DNA of 64,000 bases, taken from assembly GCA_964429355.1 (NCBI GenBank), contig CAYSCH010000005.1:1-64000 (forward strand). Direction: 5' to 3'. The position numbers were made by a program, and so were the translations under genes. Source of the DNA: JAAYAY01 sp964429355 (lineage in GTDB: Bacteria > Planctomycetota > Planctomycetia > Pirellulales > Thermoguttaceae). Positions 26,949 through 36,570 of this stretch are shown one piece after another (position 1 is the stretch's first letter; each line of letters starts with the position of its first letter). The notes below the pieces were generated by a model. It searched no databases. It saw only the letters and a list, made by a program, of their open reading frames with translations, and had not been told where the DNA came from.

Positions 26949-27358
26949 AGAAGCTCTCCCGGGAACGAATAGATAGACTGTTCCAAGTCTAGCAGGCCGA
27001 GAGAAGAAATCTACCAATTGGGCCCACAAATGGCCTTGAAGAACGCGTCGGCCGTTCGGCTCATTCCAGTCGCCCAGAATAGTGGGGCCCCTCGCTGCGC
27101 CCACATGCACCACCGGACCGGCAACGGCGGACCCTCGCCCGTCAGAACATCGGCCCGCCTGCAGTACGCACCTTCACGCTTGCCTCGCATCGGTCCAGCC
27201 AACTTCTCCATTCCTGCGGGCTTTCCGGCCGAAGCTCCTGCCGCCGGCGCCAACAGCCATGGGGACCAGCGGCGAACTCATCACGTGGGACGCGCCGGCC
27301 GCGCCTCTCGACAAGACGCAATCGACTCCAGCATGACGGCCGGTTCCGCGGCCGTGTT
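26949..27358. other. Intergenic, no supported gene
   Basis: 410 bases between two leftward genes. Several open frames run through it on both strands, none with a ribosome site or domain pattern. Confidence 0.45.
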
Positions 27359-28474
27359 TCACCAGGCTCCGCCGACCAACTCTTCGCCCTGGATCGTTCC
27401 CATGGCACCCCACAAGCCGTAGGGGCTGGGACCATCGGTGACTTCGCGAGCCGTCTGCCCCGCCGCACTGACGGATTCGGAAACGAAACGTACGGAACCA
27501 TCGGCCAGAACAACGTTCATCCCGCCCGGATGATAACTCGAGGGCGGTATGACTCCCCAATCGAAACGCGGCTTTCCATCGATCACCGTACCGTCCCGTC
27601 CCAGCCAGGCGGATGAATTGGGCTGCGTGACCGTCGTGATGCCGCCGAAGGGGAGCCGCCCATTGGCCCACATCATGCCTGACGGGTCGAAGGGCCGGGT
27701 AGAATTGACGAAATCCCTGCCATCGCCGAGAGCCATGCTCCCTTCCGACAGAAACTCCGTTCCCTCGACGCCCGCCGCGATTGCCCAGTGCTGCGACATC
27801 GGCCCCCCTGCACCGGCCAGGCCCCGCGCACCGGCCGGGGGAATCGCCCGTTCGGCAACCGCGATGGTGCAACTTGTGCCGTCGGTGATCATCGACACAC
27901 TCACTCCCGAATTGCGTCCGAACATGCCTCGAGGGATCCGTCTCTCCTCCGTGTGGGCAACGATATCTCCCCAGGAAAAACGATAGCTCGTTTGGCCCGG
28001 CCGGCCGGGGACCTGTTTGGCCTCGGTATCGGACGGACAAAGCAGCACCCGGGGCTGCGAGTACCAGGGGTGGTAGCTGGTGATTGCGTCGTCGGCCGTG
28101 ATGTCTGGGCGAGGGCCAAATCGAGGAAAATCCGTTTCATCGTAGGTTCGCGGTTCGTTCATCTGGTGGAAAAGGGGCCCCTCGTCCACGTAAGGAGTCA
28201 GGGGCGCCCAACCGCTCAGCTCTCCCATGTTGCAGGTCAAGTCCGTACCCCCCTCGGTTCCGCCCTGGCCGAAGGGAAACACGCTCCAGGCGTCGTGATA
28301 ACTCTGCAGTGCCAGCCCGATCTGCTGGAGGTTCTTGGTACAGTGGCAGCGCCGAGCGGCCTCACGGGCAGCCTGGATGGCCGGCAGAAGCAGTGCTACC
28401 AGGATGCCGATGATCGCACTGACGAACATCAGCTCAATGAATGTGAACGCGGTACGCCGATACGGAAATCGCAT
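27359..28474 (-). CDS. DUF1559 prepilin-like protein
   Basis: 371 residues starting at ATG 28474. The type IV pilin-like N-terminus RRTAFTFIELMFVSAIIGIL and the following ALLLPAIQAAREAARRCHC mark the DUF1559 family, which is hugely expanded in planctomycetes. The family C-terminal motif appears as MNVVLADGSVRFVS. The leader-peptidase site is A/FTFIE rather than the usual G/FTLVE. The protein is expected to be cleaved by a prepilin peptidase and to form pseudopilus-like or surface structures; its exact role is unknown. Confidence 0.92.
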   Translation of the reverse strand: MRFPYRRTAFTFIELMFVSAIIGILVALLLPAIQAAREAARRCHCTKNLQQIGLALQSYHDAWSVFPFGQGGTEGGTDLTCNMGELSGWAPLTPYVDEGPLFHQMNEPRTYDETDFPRFGPRPDITADDAITSYHPWYSQPRVLLCPSDTEAKQVPGRPGQTSYRFSWGDIVAHTEERRIPRGMFGRNSGVSVSMITDGTSCTIAVAERAIPPAGARGLAGAGGPMSQHWAIAAGVEGTEFLSEGSMALGDGRDFVNSTRPFDPSGMMWANGRLPFGGITTVTQPNSSAWLGRDGTVIDGKPRFDWGVIPPSSYHPGGMNVVLADGSVRFVSESVSAAGQTAREVTDGPSPYGLWGAMGTIQGEELVGGAW

Positions 28475-28873
28475 CGATGAAGCCCCCACCGGTTGACAGG
28501 GCCGTTCGTGCATCCAAGCACCGCCAGACCGGCCACTCCCCGATTTCGGCACGGCCCGGACCGATCCGAACGCCGTGTTTCGGAAATCGTATGCCCTTCT
28601 TTGTAGGGCAAGTAGCTGTTCTGTTCAACCGGATTGTGCCCCTACCCACCGTTTGACCGGAAAAAGGGAGTTTTGCCCCCTCCCCGGGCACCAAGGGATT
28701 GACGGAGGACAACGCTTGAAATAGGGTTACAATCCAGATTGTCAAATCAGTCCAAGCAGGCTCCAGAAACTGCGGTTGTTGCGGAACAGCGGAGAAGGCA
28801 TGCGTTTCGCAATTCCGTCGCGCAGCCGGCGGATCCTTGGATGTCGCTAAGTTCTTAGGCGAGGGGGAATCTT
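28475..28873. other. Divergent promoter region
   Basis: About 400 bases between a leftward DUF1559 gene and a rightward lipoprotein gene. It contains a small hairpin, TGCCCT (28592-28597) with AGGGCA (28605-28610), and an AT-richer block near 28710-28750 that could hold the lipoprotein promoter. No gene seen. Confidence 0.35.
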
Positions 28874-29353
28874 ATGCGAGTTTGCCTTCTTTCAGTCGCG
28901 TGCTTGTTCGTTGCTGTGGTTCTGTCAGGTTGTGCCCAGGATACACGTCGGGAAGGCCCGGAAATGGCCAAGGTGACGGGAAGCATCTCTCTAGACGGCG
29001 AGCCTGTGGAAGGAGCCCATGTCCGCTTCAGCCCCGAAACGAAGGGCCCCGCCGCCTTCGCCCTAAGCGATAGTCGCGGTCGCTTTGAGCTGCGAACCTT
29101 CGATCCCGGCGACGGCGCAATTCCCGGAAAGTACGGAATCTCCGTCACCAAGGAGGTGACGGAAGGCGGCAAGGAATTCGCGAACGAGGCCGAGATGGAA
29201 GCCTACACCCAGGAATTCGGCAAGGCGGCCCTGCAACGAACCACCGTGAGCGAACTGCCTGAGAAGTATGCCTCCAAGCAGACTTCCGGCCTGACCGCCG
29301 AGATCAGCCTCGCGGCGAAGAACCACTTCGATCTCGAACTCACGAGCAAGTGA
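28874..29353 (+). CDS. Transthyretin-like lipoprotein
   Basis: 159 residues starting at ATG 28874 behind GAGGGGG. The signal peptide ends in the lipobox LSGCAQ, so the protein should be lipid-anchored. The mature part begins with a carboxypeptidase-regulatory/transthyretin-like fold (KVTGSISLDGEPVEGAHVRFSP then GRFELRTFDPGDGAIPGKYGISV). Small lipoproteins of this build typically sit beside DUF1559 genes in planctomycetes, as here on both sides. The function is unknown, presumably extracytoplasmic adhesion or assembly. Confidence 0.85.
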   Translation: MRVCLLSVACLFVAVVLSGCAQDTRREGPEMAKVTGSISLDGEPVEGAHVRFSPETKGPAAFALSDSRGRFELRTFDPGDGAIPGKYGISVTKEVTEGGKEFANEAEMEAYTQEFGKAALQRTTVSELPEKYASKQTSGLTAEISLAAKNHFDLELTSK

Positions 29354-29359
29354 GGGCGC

Positions 29360-29403
29360 AAAAAAACCGGCGCGACGCGCTCCCCCCGGGCGCGGCCGCC
29401 GGT
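29360..29403 (-). terminator. Intrinsic terminator for the leftward DUF1559 gene
   Basis: Read on the minus strand, a GC-rich stem (outer arms ACCGGCG at 29397-29403 and CGCCGGT at 29366-29372 by complement) is followed by a run of seven T (29360-29366). It lies about 75 bases beyond the stop of the 29478-30581 gene. Confidence 0.7.
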
Positions 29404-29477
29404 CGCAGCGATTGTCGTGCAAACGCCGCTATGTACTGTGGCGTCCTCCTGCCAATTGCCCTGAGCGGCTCCAACAA

Positions 29478-30581
29478 TCACCTTTCCCAGAGCAGTTCGC
29501 TTCCCGCTCGCGTGCCCATCGCTCCCCAAACACCGTACGGGCTCGGCCCCGAAACGACTTCCGGGAAAGTGATATCGCCCGTGTCAATCGTGTCGGAAAC
29601 GAACCGAACGGAGCCGTCTACCATCAGGCCGTTCACGCCTCCGGTGTGATAGCTCGAAGCACTGAAGATCCCCCAGTACCACCAGTCCAGGTCGGAGATG
29701 CAGCTCGGCGAGTTGGGACCAAGCACCGTCGTGAATCCCGTGAATATCGGTCGGCCGTCGCACCAGCGCTGCCCGCTCAAGGGGCGGGGAACGATGTCGT
29801 AGAGCAGTTGGTTGTACATGCCTTTGGCCAGGGCGCAGCGGCTCGGATCCCCCTTGGGCTCGTCGGCGATTCCTGTGCCGCCAATCGCTCCTCGGTTCCG
29901 CGAGATTCCCGTTTGAACCTTGGTGTAGTTGTCATTGGTTGCAATGCACCGCTCCGAGACCATGATCGTGTTGCTCGTGCCGTCCTGAACATCACCGAAC
30001 TTGCTGAAACTCATATAGCCGAAGAGCCCACGCGGTTGCGGAACCAGATCGTTTCTCATGATCGTGTCACCGCGGCTCAACACGTAGCTGACCCGGCCGT
30101 AGTCGTCTCGATCCTTGTTCGCACTGGCTCCCGCGCCGTCGGAGGGGCAAACGAAAGCCGGAACCGGCATATCCCAAAGCGGATAGTAGGGATCCCCCGC
30201 ATACTCGTCGGGATGCTTGCCCCAGGGTGCGAAAACGTATCCATCCTCGTTCTCGAAACGACTGCTGATCGCCTCGTACAACGCCGTCTCTTCCAGGTAC
30301 GGCATAATCGCCACCAACCCGCTCATCGTTTCCCGATTGGAGAGGATTCGTGTGGGACCAAAGGTGCCGCCACGACCGAATGGAAAGCAGTTGTGCGCCT
30401 CGTGATACTCGTGAAAAGCCAGGCCAATCTGTTTGAGCTGGTTCTGGCACTGCGATTTCCGCGCCGCATCACGCGCTCGTTGGACTGCCGGCAACAGCAA
30501 TGCAATCAGAATCGCAATGATCGCAATGACCACTAGAATCTCAACGAGCGTGAACGCCCGTCGCAACGTGACTCGCGACAT
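29478..30581 (-). CDS. DUF1559 prepilin-like protein
   Basis: 367 residues starting at ATG 30581, with CAGGAG upstream. The N-terminus RRAFTLVEILVVIAIIAIL and ALLLPAVQRARDAARKSQC are those of the DUF1559 family, and the C-terminal VNGLMVDGSVRFVSDTI is the H-x-G-G-x-N/DGSVRF-type signature. It lies on the same strand as the DUF1559 gene at 27359 and converges with the lipoprotein between them. The prepilin cleavage residue is Ala, as in the sister protein. Confidence 0.93.
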   Translation of the reverse strand: MSRVTLRRAFTLVEILVVIAIIAILIALLLPAVQRARDAARKSQCQNQLKQIGLAFHEYHEAHNCFPFGRGGTFGPTRILSNRETMSGLVAIMPYLEETALYEAISSRFENEDGYVFAPWGKHPDEYAGDPYYPLWDMPVPAFVCPSDGAGASANKDRDDYGRVSYVLSRGDTIMRNDLVPQPRGLFGYMSFSKFGDVQDGTSNTIMVSERCIATNDNYTKVQTGISRNRGAIGGTGIADEPKGDPSRCALAKGMYNQLLYDIVPRPLSGQRWCDGRPIFTGFTTVLGPNSPSCISDLDWWYWGIFSASSYHTGGVNGLMVDGSVRFVSDTIDTGDITFPEVVSGPSPYGVWGAMGTRAGSELLWER

Positions 30582-31102
30582 AAGAGTGACTCCTGGAATT
30601 GGAATACGCGGATCATGGCGAAATCACCACGCCGACCGTTAACCCGCCTCGAACGGCCGGTGCGCACGGGAGCCTCTTCCCGTTCTTTGGGCTCTTCTCG
30701 TTCCGGAGCCTCTTTCCGTTCCAGAGTCTCGATCCGATTACCGAATCGATGCCTCTATTTTTAGACGAAGTTGCCTGATTTGCAAGGAAATATCGTAGTT
30801 GGCAACTGGATTCTTTGCGGGAACCCTACTCATCGCCGCGCAAACGGCGAGAGTATTCCGATTAACGAATCTGGGGCCCACGATCGAAATACCCCCCGAT
30901 TAAGCGTAAAGTCTTACCAGGTCGCCCCTTTTCAGGAACAAACGGGCGTTTCTTTCCCAGGCACCGGCGCCCTTCTTTCGCGCCGCAATGACAGGAAGGC
31001 CCAGCGTCTGGCGCCACCGCAAACCAGTCGGCGCTGATCGCTCCGCGAAAACCCATTCGCGGAGCGAACAGCACCATCGAATCCTTCTTCACCCTCGCAG
31101 TT
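30582..31102. other. Intergenic with short imperfect repeats
   Basis: 520 bases. From 30669 to 30736 there are four imperfect copies of a GAGCCTCTTYCCGTTCC-like unit. The rest (30770-31100) shows no gene, although AT-rich stretches near 30750-30800 could hold the promoter of the DUF1559 gene at 30581. Confidence 0.4.
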
Positions 31103-33160
31103 TCACGGCTGCTTTGCCTCCATTCCCGCCTGGAGCGCCGTGGCCAGCCGCGCCAGATCCGCCTTCGAGAAGCTCCCGGTAATCTCTACCCGTTCACCAA
31201 TCGGAGAGCGAACAACAGGGCAGCCCACGACATGCTCGTCCACCACCACGGCCAGTCGCCGATCGATATTGGCCGCTGTCAGTTCCCGCAATCGCCGGCC
31301 ACCCTCCACGTCGAAGACCACGCCAAGTCGCCCCGGCTGGTCCAGTTCGGCAATCACGCTCACCTCGACAATGTGCCACTTCTTCTCATCGCGATGGCTC
31401 GCTGCCAGCGATTTTTCGGCTGTTTGCCAGAGCAGAATCTGTGTCCGTCCTTCGGTCTGGCGGGTAACAAGGCCCGCCGTATCGTTCATCCACGGGCTCG
31501 CGTCGTACCAGCCCAGGCCCTTTCCGGTTTCGGCAAAGGTCTTGCCTTCCTCTTCACTGGCGGCAATGCGGAAATCGAGAACTCCACCCTCCGGCACCGT
31601 TTGGGCTTTCGCCGGCTGCGACTTCACACTTTGTGACGTCAACCGGTATCGGATTTCGAAGGCCTCCCCCTGCTCGTCCTTCGTCTGGGCCGTGATTTGC
31701 AGGATTCCCTTACCTCCCTCACGGGTCGCAAAATAGTAAGTTCGCGGCAATCCGCCCAGAGCGCTCATGATGGCTGGGGAGCCGGGCTTGCCGTCGCGCA
31801 GTTCGCCCTCAATCGCCTCGACCCTCGCCTTCTCCCAGGCATCATTGCTCACCGGCAAAACAACCATATCCATGCCCCACAATCCGGGCGCCGCTGCATT
31901 CGTCTCACACCCCGCGTCGATCCCCTTGCTGGCCATCCACTGCTCACCGGTCATCCCTTCTACTTCCTCCCGCGCAGGCTGCCCGTGCAGTTCGCCCGTG
32001 TCGAGGTCAACCAGGCTTGCGGCCTTGGAGAAATCGTCGTAAATCCGCAAAGTCCGCTCAGGTGCGAAACCTTCCAGATCCCGCGGACCGGCATCCGGGT
32101 GCGGTTCCGTCGAATCCGCCTGTTGCTTCGCCGTTCCTTCCACCTGGCGATACTCGAGATTGAGCCCACCGGCCGGTGTTTCGTCGAGAATCTTGACCAC
32201 GAACTGCCGTTTCTCGGGCGTTGTGACCAGCAGTTCACATGGGAGTTTTGGCAACTGGTAGGCCTTGGCATCGTCTTTCTTGCCGGTCATACGGAGCGTT
32301 TGGCCGGCATCTTCCGCCGCCAACTCGATCGTTCCTCCCCGCAGACAGAAGAGCTGGCGGTCGAACGCCAGGTCCCCAATTCCCAGCTTCGTGAAGTGGC
32401 GGGTATCCTGATCGGTTTCGTGGGGTGCGGCGCTCGTATCCTCGCTCTCCCAGGGCAGTTTGAGCATCTCGCCGCTGGCCAGATCGAGCACGACGGATGC
32501 GTCTTTCGTATCGGCGTCGGGAAGGTGAATCTTGCGCCGCGTCGCCTTATACGTCGTCTGCACTTCCTGCGGCGGTGATCCCTTGCTCCCCAGCTTCTGC
32601 TGGCCAATGTCGCTGGCGTGCTTGAAACCCAGCTTGTGGGCAAGTGCACCGGCCCTCGCAAGATACTCGTCCCTCAGCTTGACACTGATTTCCGTCGAGT
32701 ATCCCATTTCCAGCACCGTTTGCGCTCGATTCGGGACCTTCTCCAGAAGCGAAGGCAACTGGTCCAGGGTGACCGGTGCCCCTTCGAAGGTCATAGTCTT
32801 TTCGTCCTGGATCACCCAGCGGACGAAGTACAGAGATCCGGATTTCGACGCGGTCGCGCCGGCCCCCTGCGGCTTTGTGCCGCCTCGTTTCATCGTCACC
32901 TCCACGCGGGTGATCCATCCCTCGCGCACGTCGACCCTCTTGGCCTCCGGATCGTAACCATCCATCTCGAGCGTGACGGTTCGCACGCCGGGGGGAACGA
33001 GAAACAGCCCATCCGACGTGCCCAGTTCCTTGCCGTCGACCACGATCGATGCCCCCGGTGGCGTCGTGCGCACATAAATCCGCGTGGACCGCTCTGGCGA
33101 CGTCTCCGCCGGCGGTCCCAACATGGTTGCCATCAGCAATACAAACGTTGTCGCATGCAT
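31103..33160 (-). CDS. Secreted PEGA-domain protein
   Basis: 685 residues. A signal peptide (MHATTFVLLMATMLGPPAETS) is followed by a PEGA domain at about 27-95 (IYVRTTPPGASIVVDGKELG, then LEMDGYDPEAKRVDV). The middle and C-terminal parts are acidic and beta-rich without motifs I recognise; the last stretch (SPIGERVEITGSFSKADLARLATALQ) looks like a small regulatory domain. PEGA modules are extracellular or surface folds. The gene faces away from the sigma factor/kinase operon, whose kinase also ends in a PEGA domain. Confidence 0.75.
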   Translation of the reverse strand: MHATTFVLLMATMLGPPAETSPERSTRIYVRTTPPGASIVVDGKELGTSDGLFLVPPGVRTVTLEMDGYDPEAKRVDVREGWITRVEVTMKRGGTKPQGAGATASKSGSLYFVRWVIQDEKTMTFEGAPVTLDQLPSLLEKVPNRAQTVLEMGYSTEISVKLRDEYLARAGALAHKLGFKHASDIGQQKLGSKGSPPQEVQTTYKATRRKIHLPDADTKDASVVLDLASGEMLKLPWESEDTSAAPHETDQDTRHFTKLGIGDLAFDRQLFCLRGGTIELAAEDAGQTLRMTGKKDDAKAYQLPKLPCELLVTTPEKRQFVVKILDETPAGGLNLEYRQVEGTAKQQADSTEPHPDAGPRDLEGFAPERTLRIYDDFSKAASLVDLDTGELHGQPAREEVEGMTGEQWMASKGIDAGCETNAAAPGLWGMDMVVLPVSNDAWEKARVEAIEGELRDGKPGSPAIMSALGGLPRTYYFATREGGKGILQITAQTKDEQGEAFEIRYRLTSQSVKSQPAKAQTVPEGGVLDFRIAASEEEGKTFAETGKGLGWYDASPWMNDTAGLVTRQTEGRTQILLWQTAEKSLAASHRDEKKWHIVEVSVIAELDQPGRLGVVFDVEGGRRLRELTAANIDRRLAVVVDEHVVGCPVVRSPIGERVEITGSFSKADLARLATALQAGMEAKQP

Positions 33161-33234
33161 GATTGTTTTCCTTGATGTCTTGAATGTTCAACCTACCACA
33201 TCCGCAGCTTGGCCTTCCAGTGCCGCGATTTGGC

Positions 33235-33365
33235 AATGACAAATGTCGAAATCAAATGACGAAAGAAACCCAAATGACCGAAACACCGACGCGCCGATCC
33301 CGGCCATCCGGTTTTCCATCGAGCTTCCCCGTTCTTTCGTTATTTGAATTTCGACATTCGCCATT
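33235..33365. repeat. Long imperfect inverted repeat (MITE-like hairpin)
   Basis: Arms 33235-33267 and 33332-33365 are about 33 bases each and match in inverted orientation with roughly four mismatches and one insertion (cores TGTCGAAAT and ACGAAAGAA), separated by 64 bases. It lies between the divergent PEGA and sigma factor genes. From memory, related hairpins are scattered in planctomycete and verrucomicrobial genomes. Confidence 0.6.
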
Positions 33366-33569
33366 CCCTAGCGGGGTGTATCTCGACACACCGCCAACTG
33401 GGGCGCGTCCCACTGAAGATCTATTTGCGCCAACCGTGGCGAATCTTTCCGGGTTTCTTGCGAATTTTCCTTGGGGAAATAGAATGAACCCAATTGGAAT
33501 CACCTCACCCGGCACGCTTTGACCCGAACGAACCTTGGGTGGCTGCGGACCATCGCCACGAAAAACCCT

Positions 33570-34283
33570 GTGAACAGCAACGGTCTGGATACCCAACCTG
33601 CCCTGCTCCAGCGGCTCCGCGAGGGGAGCGATCACCTCGCCTGGGATGAGTTCTTCGACCGCTATTGGCGAGTGCTCTTCGGTGCGGCGCGCCGGCGAGG
33701 TTGCTCCGAACATACGGCAGAAGAAATCGTCCAGGATGTGATGCTCGCCGTGTTCCAGTCGCAGGACGTGTTTCACTACGATCCGGCCCGCGGCCGGTTT
33801 CGCGACTGGCTGGCGGCCCTGGTCCGCAACAAGGTGGCCGAGCATCGCAGGCGTCCCGCCCAGCGGGTCCGGGCGACCGGTGGCGACGAACCCGCAGCCG
33901 CACTGCTCCAGGCGGAGTCCGACGAAAGCCTCCCCAACGACGTCTGGGAGTCGGCCTTTGAGGAGGCCCTGCTCGTCGTGCTGCTCGACCTGGTCCGCCG
34001 CGAACTGAATCCGCGCACATTCCAGGCCTTTGAATTGCTGGCCATTCGCGGGATGTCGGGTTCGGAGGTGGCACGTCTGACCGGCCAGACCCGCAACGCC
34101 GTTTACCTCGCCCGCCGCAAGGTCATCGAGCGACTTGCCCAACTCGGCGCCCCGTACCGCCAACATGGCCAGCTCCCCGCGGTGCTCCGAAAGGCCCTTG
34201 AGTCCCAACCCGAACCGGCCGTGGAAAGATCGCTGACCTCGCGAATCGTGCAATCCGGCCGGAACTGGACGGAAGAGACGTAA
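33570..34283 (+). CDS. ECF-type RNA polymerase sigma factor
   Basis: About 237 residues. Sigma region 2 is seen in AWDEFFDRYWRVLFGAARRRG, AEEIVQDVMLAVFQSQDVF and FRDWLAALVRNKVAEHRRR; region 4 in LLAIRGMSGSEVARLTGQTRNAVYLARRKVIERL. This is the planctomycete ECF group whose genes sit immediately before a Ser/Thr kinase, as here (13-base gap), suggesting control by phosphorylation or by an anti-sigma activity of the kinase protein. The start is unsure: GTG 33570 is chosen by homology of the first helix; TTG 33519 would add 17 residues. Confidence 0.88.
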   Translation: MNSNGLDTQPALLQRLREGSDHLAWDEFFDRYWRVLFGAARRRGCSEHTAEEIVQDVMLAVFQSQDVFHYDPARGRFRDWLAALVRNKVAEHRRRPAQRVRATGGDEPAAALLQAESDESLPNDVWESAFEEALLVVLLDLVRRELNPRTFQAFELLAIRGMSGSEVARLTGQTRNAVYLARRKVIERLAQLGAPYRQHGQLPAVLRKALESQPEPAVERSLTSRIVQSGRNWTEET

Positions 34284-34296
34284 GCTTGAGATTGGC

Positions 34297-35523
34297 ATGT
34301 CGCTCCTCGCCTTCAACCCTCCCGAAGTTCCCGATTTCAAACTGCTCCGGCAGGTCGGCCGGGGCGGCTTCGGGGAGGTGTGGCTCGCCCGAAATCTCGC
34401 CACCGGACACCTGCGCGCCGTCAAGCTGATCCCGCTGCAGGCCGGCGGCAGTGCGGGGCCTGCCGGCCGTGAGATCACTTCGCTCACCCGGCTGGAGACC
34501 AACGTACGACAGAAGCATCCCAACCTGCTCGACATCCAGCATGTGGGCCGGACCGGCCAGCACCTCTACTATGTGATGGAACCCGCTGACGACATTTCCG
34601 GCAGCCGGCCCGACGTGGCAGAATCCTATCGCCCCGCTACTCTCGAAAACCTGCTGGCCAATGGCCCCCTCACGGCCGATAAGTGCTTGCGTCTGACGGA
34701 CGAACTCCTCGCGGGACTCGGCGCTCTTCACAAGGCCGGAATGGTCCATCGCGACGTGAAACCGGCCAATTGCCTGTTTGTCTGCGGCACTCTCAAACTG
34801 GCCGACTTCGGCCTCCTGACCGAGTCGCACGGTGCCGTTTCACGGATCGGAACCGAGACCTACATGCCTCCCGACGGCCGAATGGACACCCGTGCCGACG
34901 TCTACGCCGCTGGCCTGGTCATCTACGAGATGCTTACCGGGCTGCCCGCTCGCCGATTCCCCACCTTGGCCGGCCGTGCCGACGCAATCCGCTGCGATCA
35001 CGACCTCGCCGTACTCAATTGCCTCGCCCTGACCGCCTGCCAGCGCGATCCCGAACATCGCCCCGCCGACGCCCCTGCCATGGCCGAGTTGTTCGACGAG
35101 TTGATCCACCACGGCTCGGAAACGTGGTATCAGCGGCCGATCGTGCGCCTGGCCGTGCTGGGCTTCGTCTTGCTCGCCTTCGCCGTGACCATCGGATCGA
35201 TCCTGGACAGAACACGGAGTCGTCGGAGTGCGACCCCTGCCCCAGCCGTGGCCGGATCGGAGACCAACGAGGTTGCGGTCAGTTTCATCACCGACCCGTT
35301 CGAAGCTGAGATTGTCGTTGACGGTCAGGTCTTGCGCGCCCCCGACGGCTCGGCCTATCGCACTCCAGTCACGGTCCCCAACTTGCCGCCCGGTGAACAC
35401 GAGGTGATTTTCCGCCGCCCCGGCATCCCCGACCTACCCGCTGGCCAGATCGATTTCACTACAACCGGCGAAGTCGAGGTAAATTGGGAAGGGACTGTGG
35501 ATCGAGCAGGAACGCGAAACTGA
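34297..35523 (+). CDS. Transmembrane Ser/Thr protein kinase with C-terminal PEGA domain
   Basis: 408 residues. A Hanks-type kinase domain occupies about 8-265: Gly-rich loop GRGGFGEVWLAR, VAIK-type Lys in LRAVKLIPLQ, catalytic loop MVHRDVKPANCLF, DFG in LADFGLLTE and the P+1 region RIGTETYMPPDG. A single transmembrane helix (about 285-305, VLGFVLLAFAVTIGSIL) leads to an external PEGA domain (about 325-400, SFITDPFEAEIVVDGQVL). All catalytic residues are present. It forms an operon with the ECF sigma factor, a typical one-component surface-sensing arrangement in this phylum. Confidence 0.93.
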   Translation: MSLLAFNPPEVPDFKLLRQVGRGGFGEVWLARNLATGHLRAVKLIPLQAGGSAGPAGREITSLTRLETNVRQKHPNLLDIQHVGRTGQHLYYVMEPADDISGSRPDVAESYRPATLENLLANGPLTADKCLRLTDELLAGLGALHKAGMVHRDVKPANCLFVCGTLKLADFGLLTESHGAVSRIGTETYMPPDGRMDTRADVYAAGLVIYEMLTGLPARRFPTLAGRADAIRCDHDLAVLNCLALTACQRDPEHRPADAPAMAELFDELIHHGSETWYQRPIVRLAVLGFVLLAFAVTIGSILDRTRSRRSATPAPAVAGSETNEVAVSFITDPFEAEIVVDGQVLRAPDGSAYRTPVTVPNLPPGEHEVIFRRPGIPDLPAGQIDFTTTGEVEVNWEGTVDRAGTRN

Positions 35524-35600
35524 TGAAATTGAACCCCCACGTATTGGCAGCATGCGCAACAGCCACCGTCCGCTCGTCCACTTTCACGACTTGAGAGGAT

Positions 35601-35819
35601 TCACGGCTTTTCCTCGAGAGAGAACAGGTCTTCGACTCGCTTCTCCAGCCGTCGGGCGAGGACCAGGGCTAACAGGGCGGAGGGATTGTACTGGCCTGTT
35701 TCAATCGAACTGATGGTCTGACGGGTCACTCCAGCCAGCAAAGCAAGTTGTTGCTGGGAGAGATTCTGCTCCGCTCGTGCCACCTTGAGTCGATTCACCA
35801 GACGAAAGTCTGACACCAT
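35601..35819 (-). CDS. Small XRE-family transcriptional regulator
   Basis: 72 residues: a bare helix-turn-helix of the Cro/CI type, NLSQQQLALLAGVTRQTISS forming the two helices, and a C-terminal ALVLARRLEKRVEDLFSL helix as in YgzD-like regulators. Such genes commonly precede a small membrane protein gene on the same strand; here the next leftward DNA is the convergent kinase, so it stands alone. Its upstream DNA carries a doubled CAT/CTACTTGGCATT-like motif (near 35866-35900) that could be its own operator. Confidence 0.88.
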   Translation of the reverse strand: MVSDFRLVNRLKVARAEQNLSQQQLALLAGVTRQTISSIETGQYNPSALLALVLARRLEKRVEDLFSLEEKP

Positions 35820-36570
35820 TTGCTCCTCCTGCCGCTATCCTGCCAAACTCGACTTCGAATGTCAAGCATACTTGGCATTTTGCAAAGACTACATGGCATT
35901 ATGACGTTCATTCTTGGCGCGACCTCCCGTAGCTTCCCGACCTTTCACGATGACTTCCTTCGTTCCCGACCCGCGCGAACCTTGTCCTACCCCCCCAAAT
36001 TCCCGCCCCCTGCGGGAGAACTGCTCTTGAATCCCTCCTCACAAATCTCTAGCATCCCCCCGCCTTTCCCGACGGACGAAAGCCATTGAACCAGCCCTCC
36101 GCATCGGCGTTGGACTACCCGATGGTTGTCGCCCTGCAGTTCTGTTGCGATGGGTTCGATTCTCTGCGGCGGAAGAAGCCGCTTCAGCAGCTTCGTTTGC
36201 GGCCCCGCAGAAACCTGGGTCCAGTCGGTAAATGACTTTTTTCCTACTCGCTCTTCGTCCACGGGGGGCGGCGAGATGGACGAACTACGGAAAGCCATTC
36301 ACCGACCGGTCCCAGACCGACCCAGCGTGCCGGGTGCAGGACCGTTCGTCATTTTGTCATGCGGTTCTCCGTGCCGTGTCGTGCCATGCGCCGACCGGAG
36401 GCCGGGTTTGGATCTCCGGTTAAGAAACGACGTAAGAATCGCTGAGCCAACAACTGTCACGCTCCGCCGCGATCTCCCCGGCAAGCACCGGACAGTTATT
36501 GGTTGAGCGATCCGGACACGGCCTTGGAGCCAGAACAGCTTCCATCAACACGATTGATTGGGACATTCCG
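35820..36570. other. Long intergenic region before the secretin gene
   Basis: 750 bases with no gene that I can support; frames of 90-125 codons on both strands lack starts, ribosome sites and recognisable composition. A pair of near-repeats (CATACTTGGCATT and CTACATGGCATT) lies at 35866-35902, just upstream of the XRE gene. Confidence 0.45.

Noticed and set aside
27011..27358. Minus-strand short frames between the beta-CASP gene and the DUF1559 gene
   Set aside because: Extending them upstream meets stops at once (for example near 27278), and no start or motif is seen.
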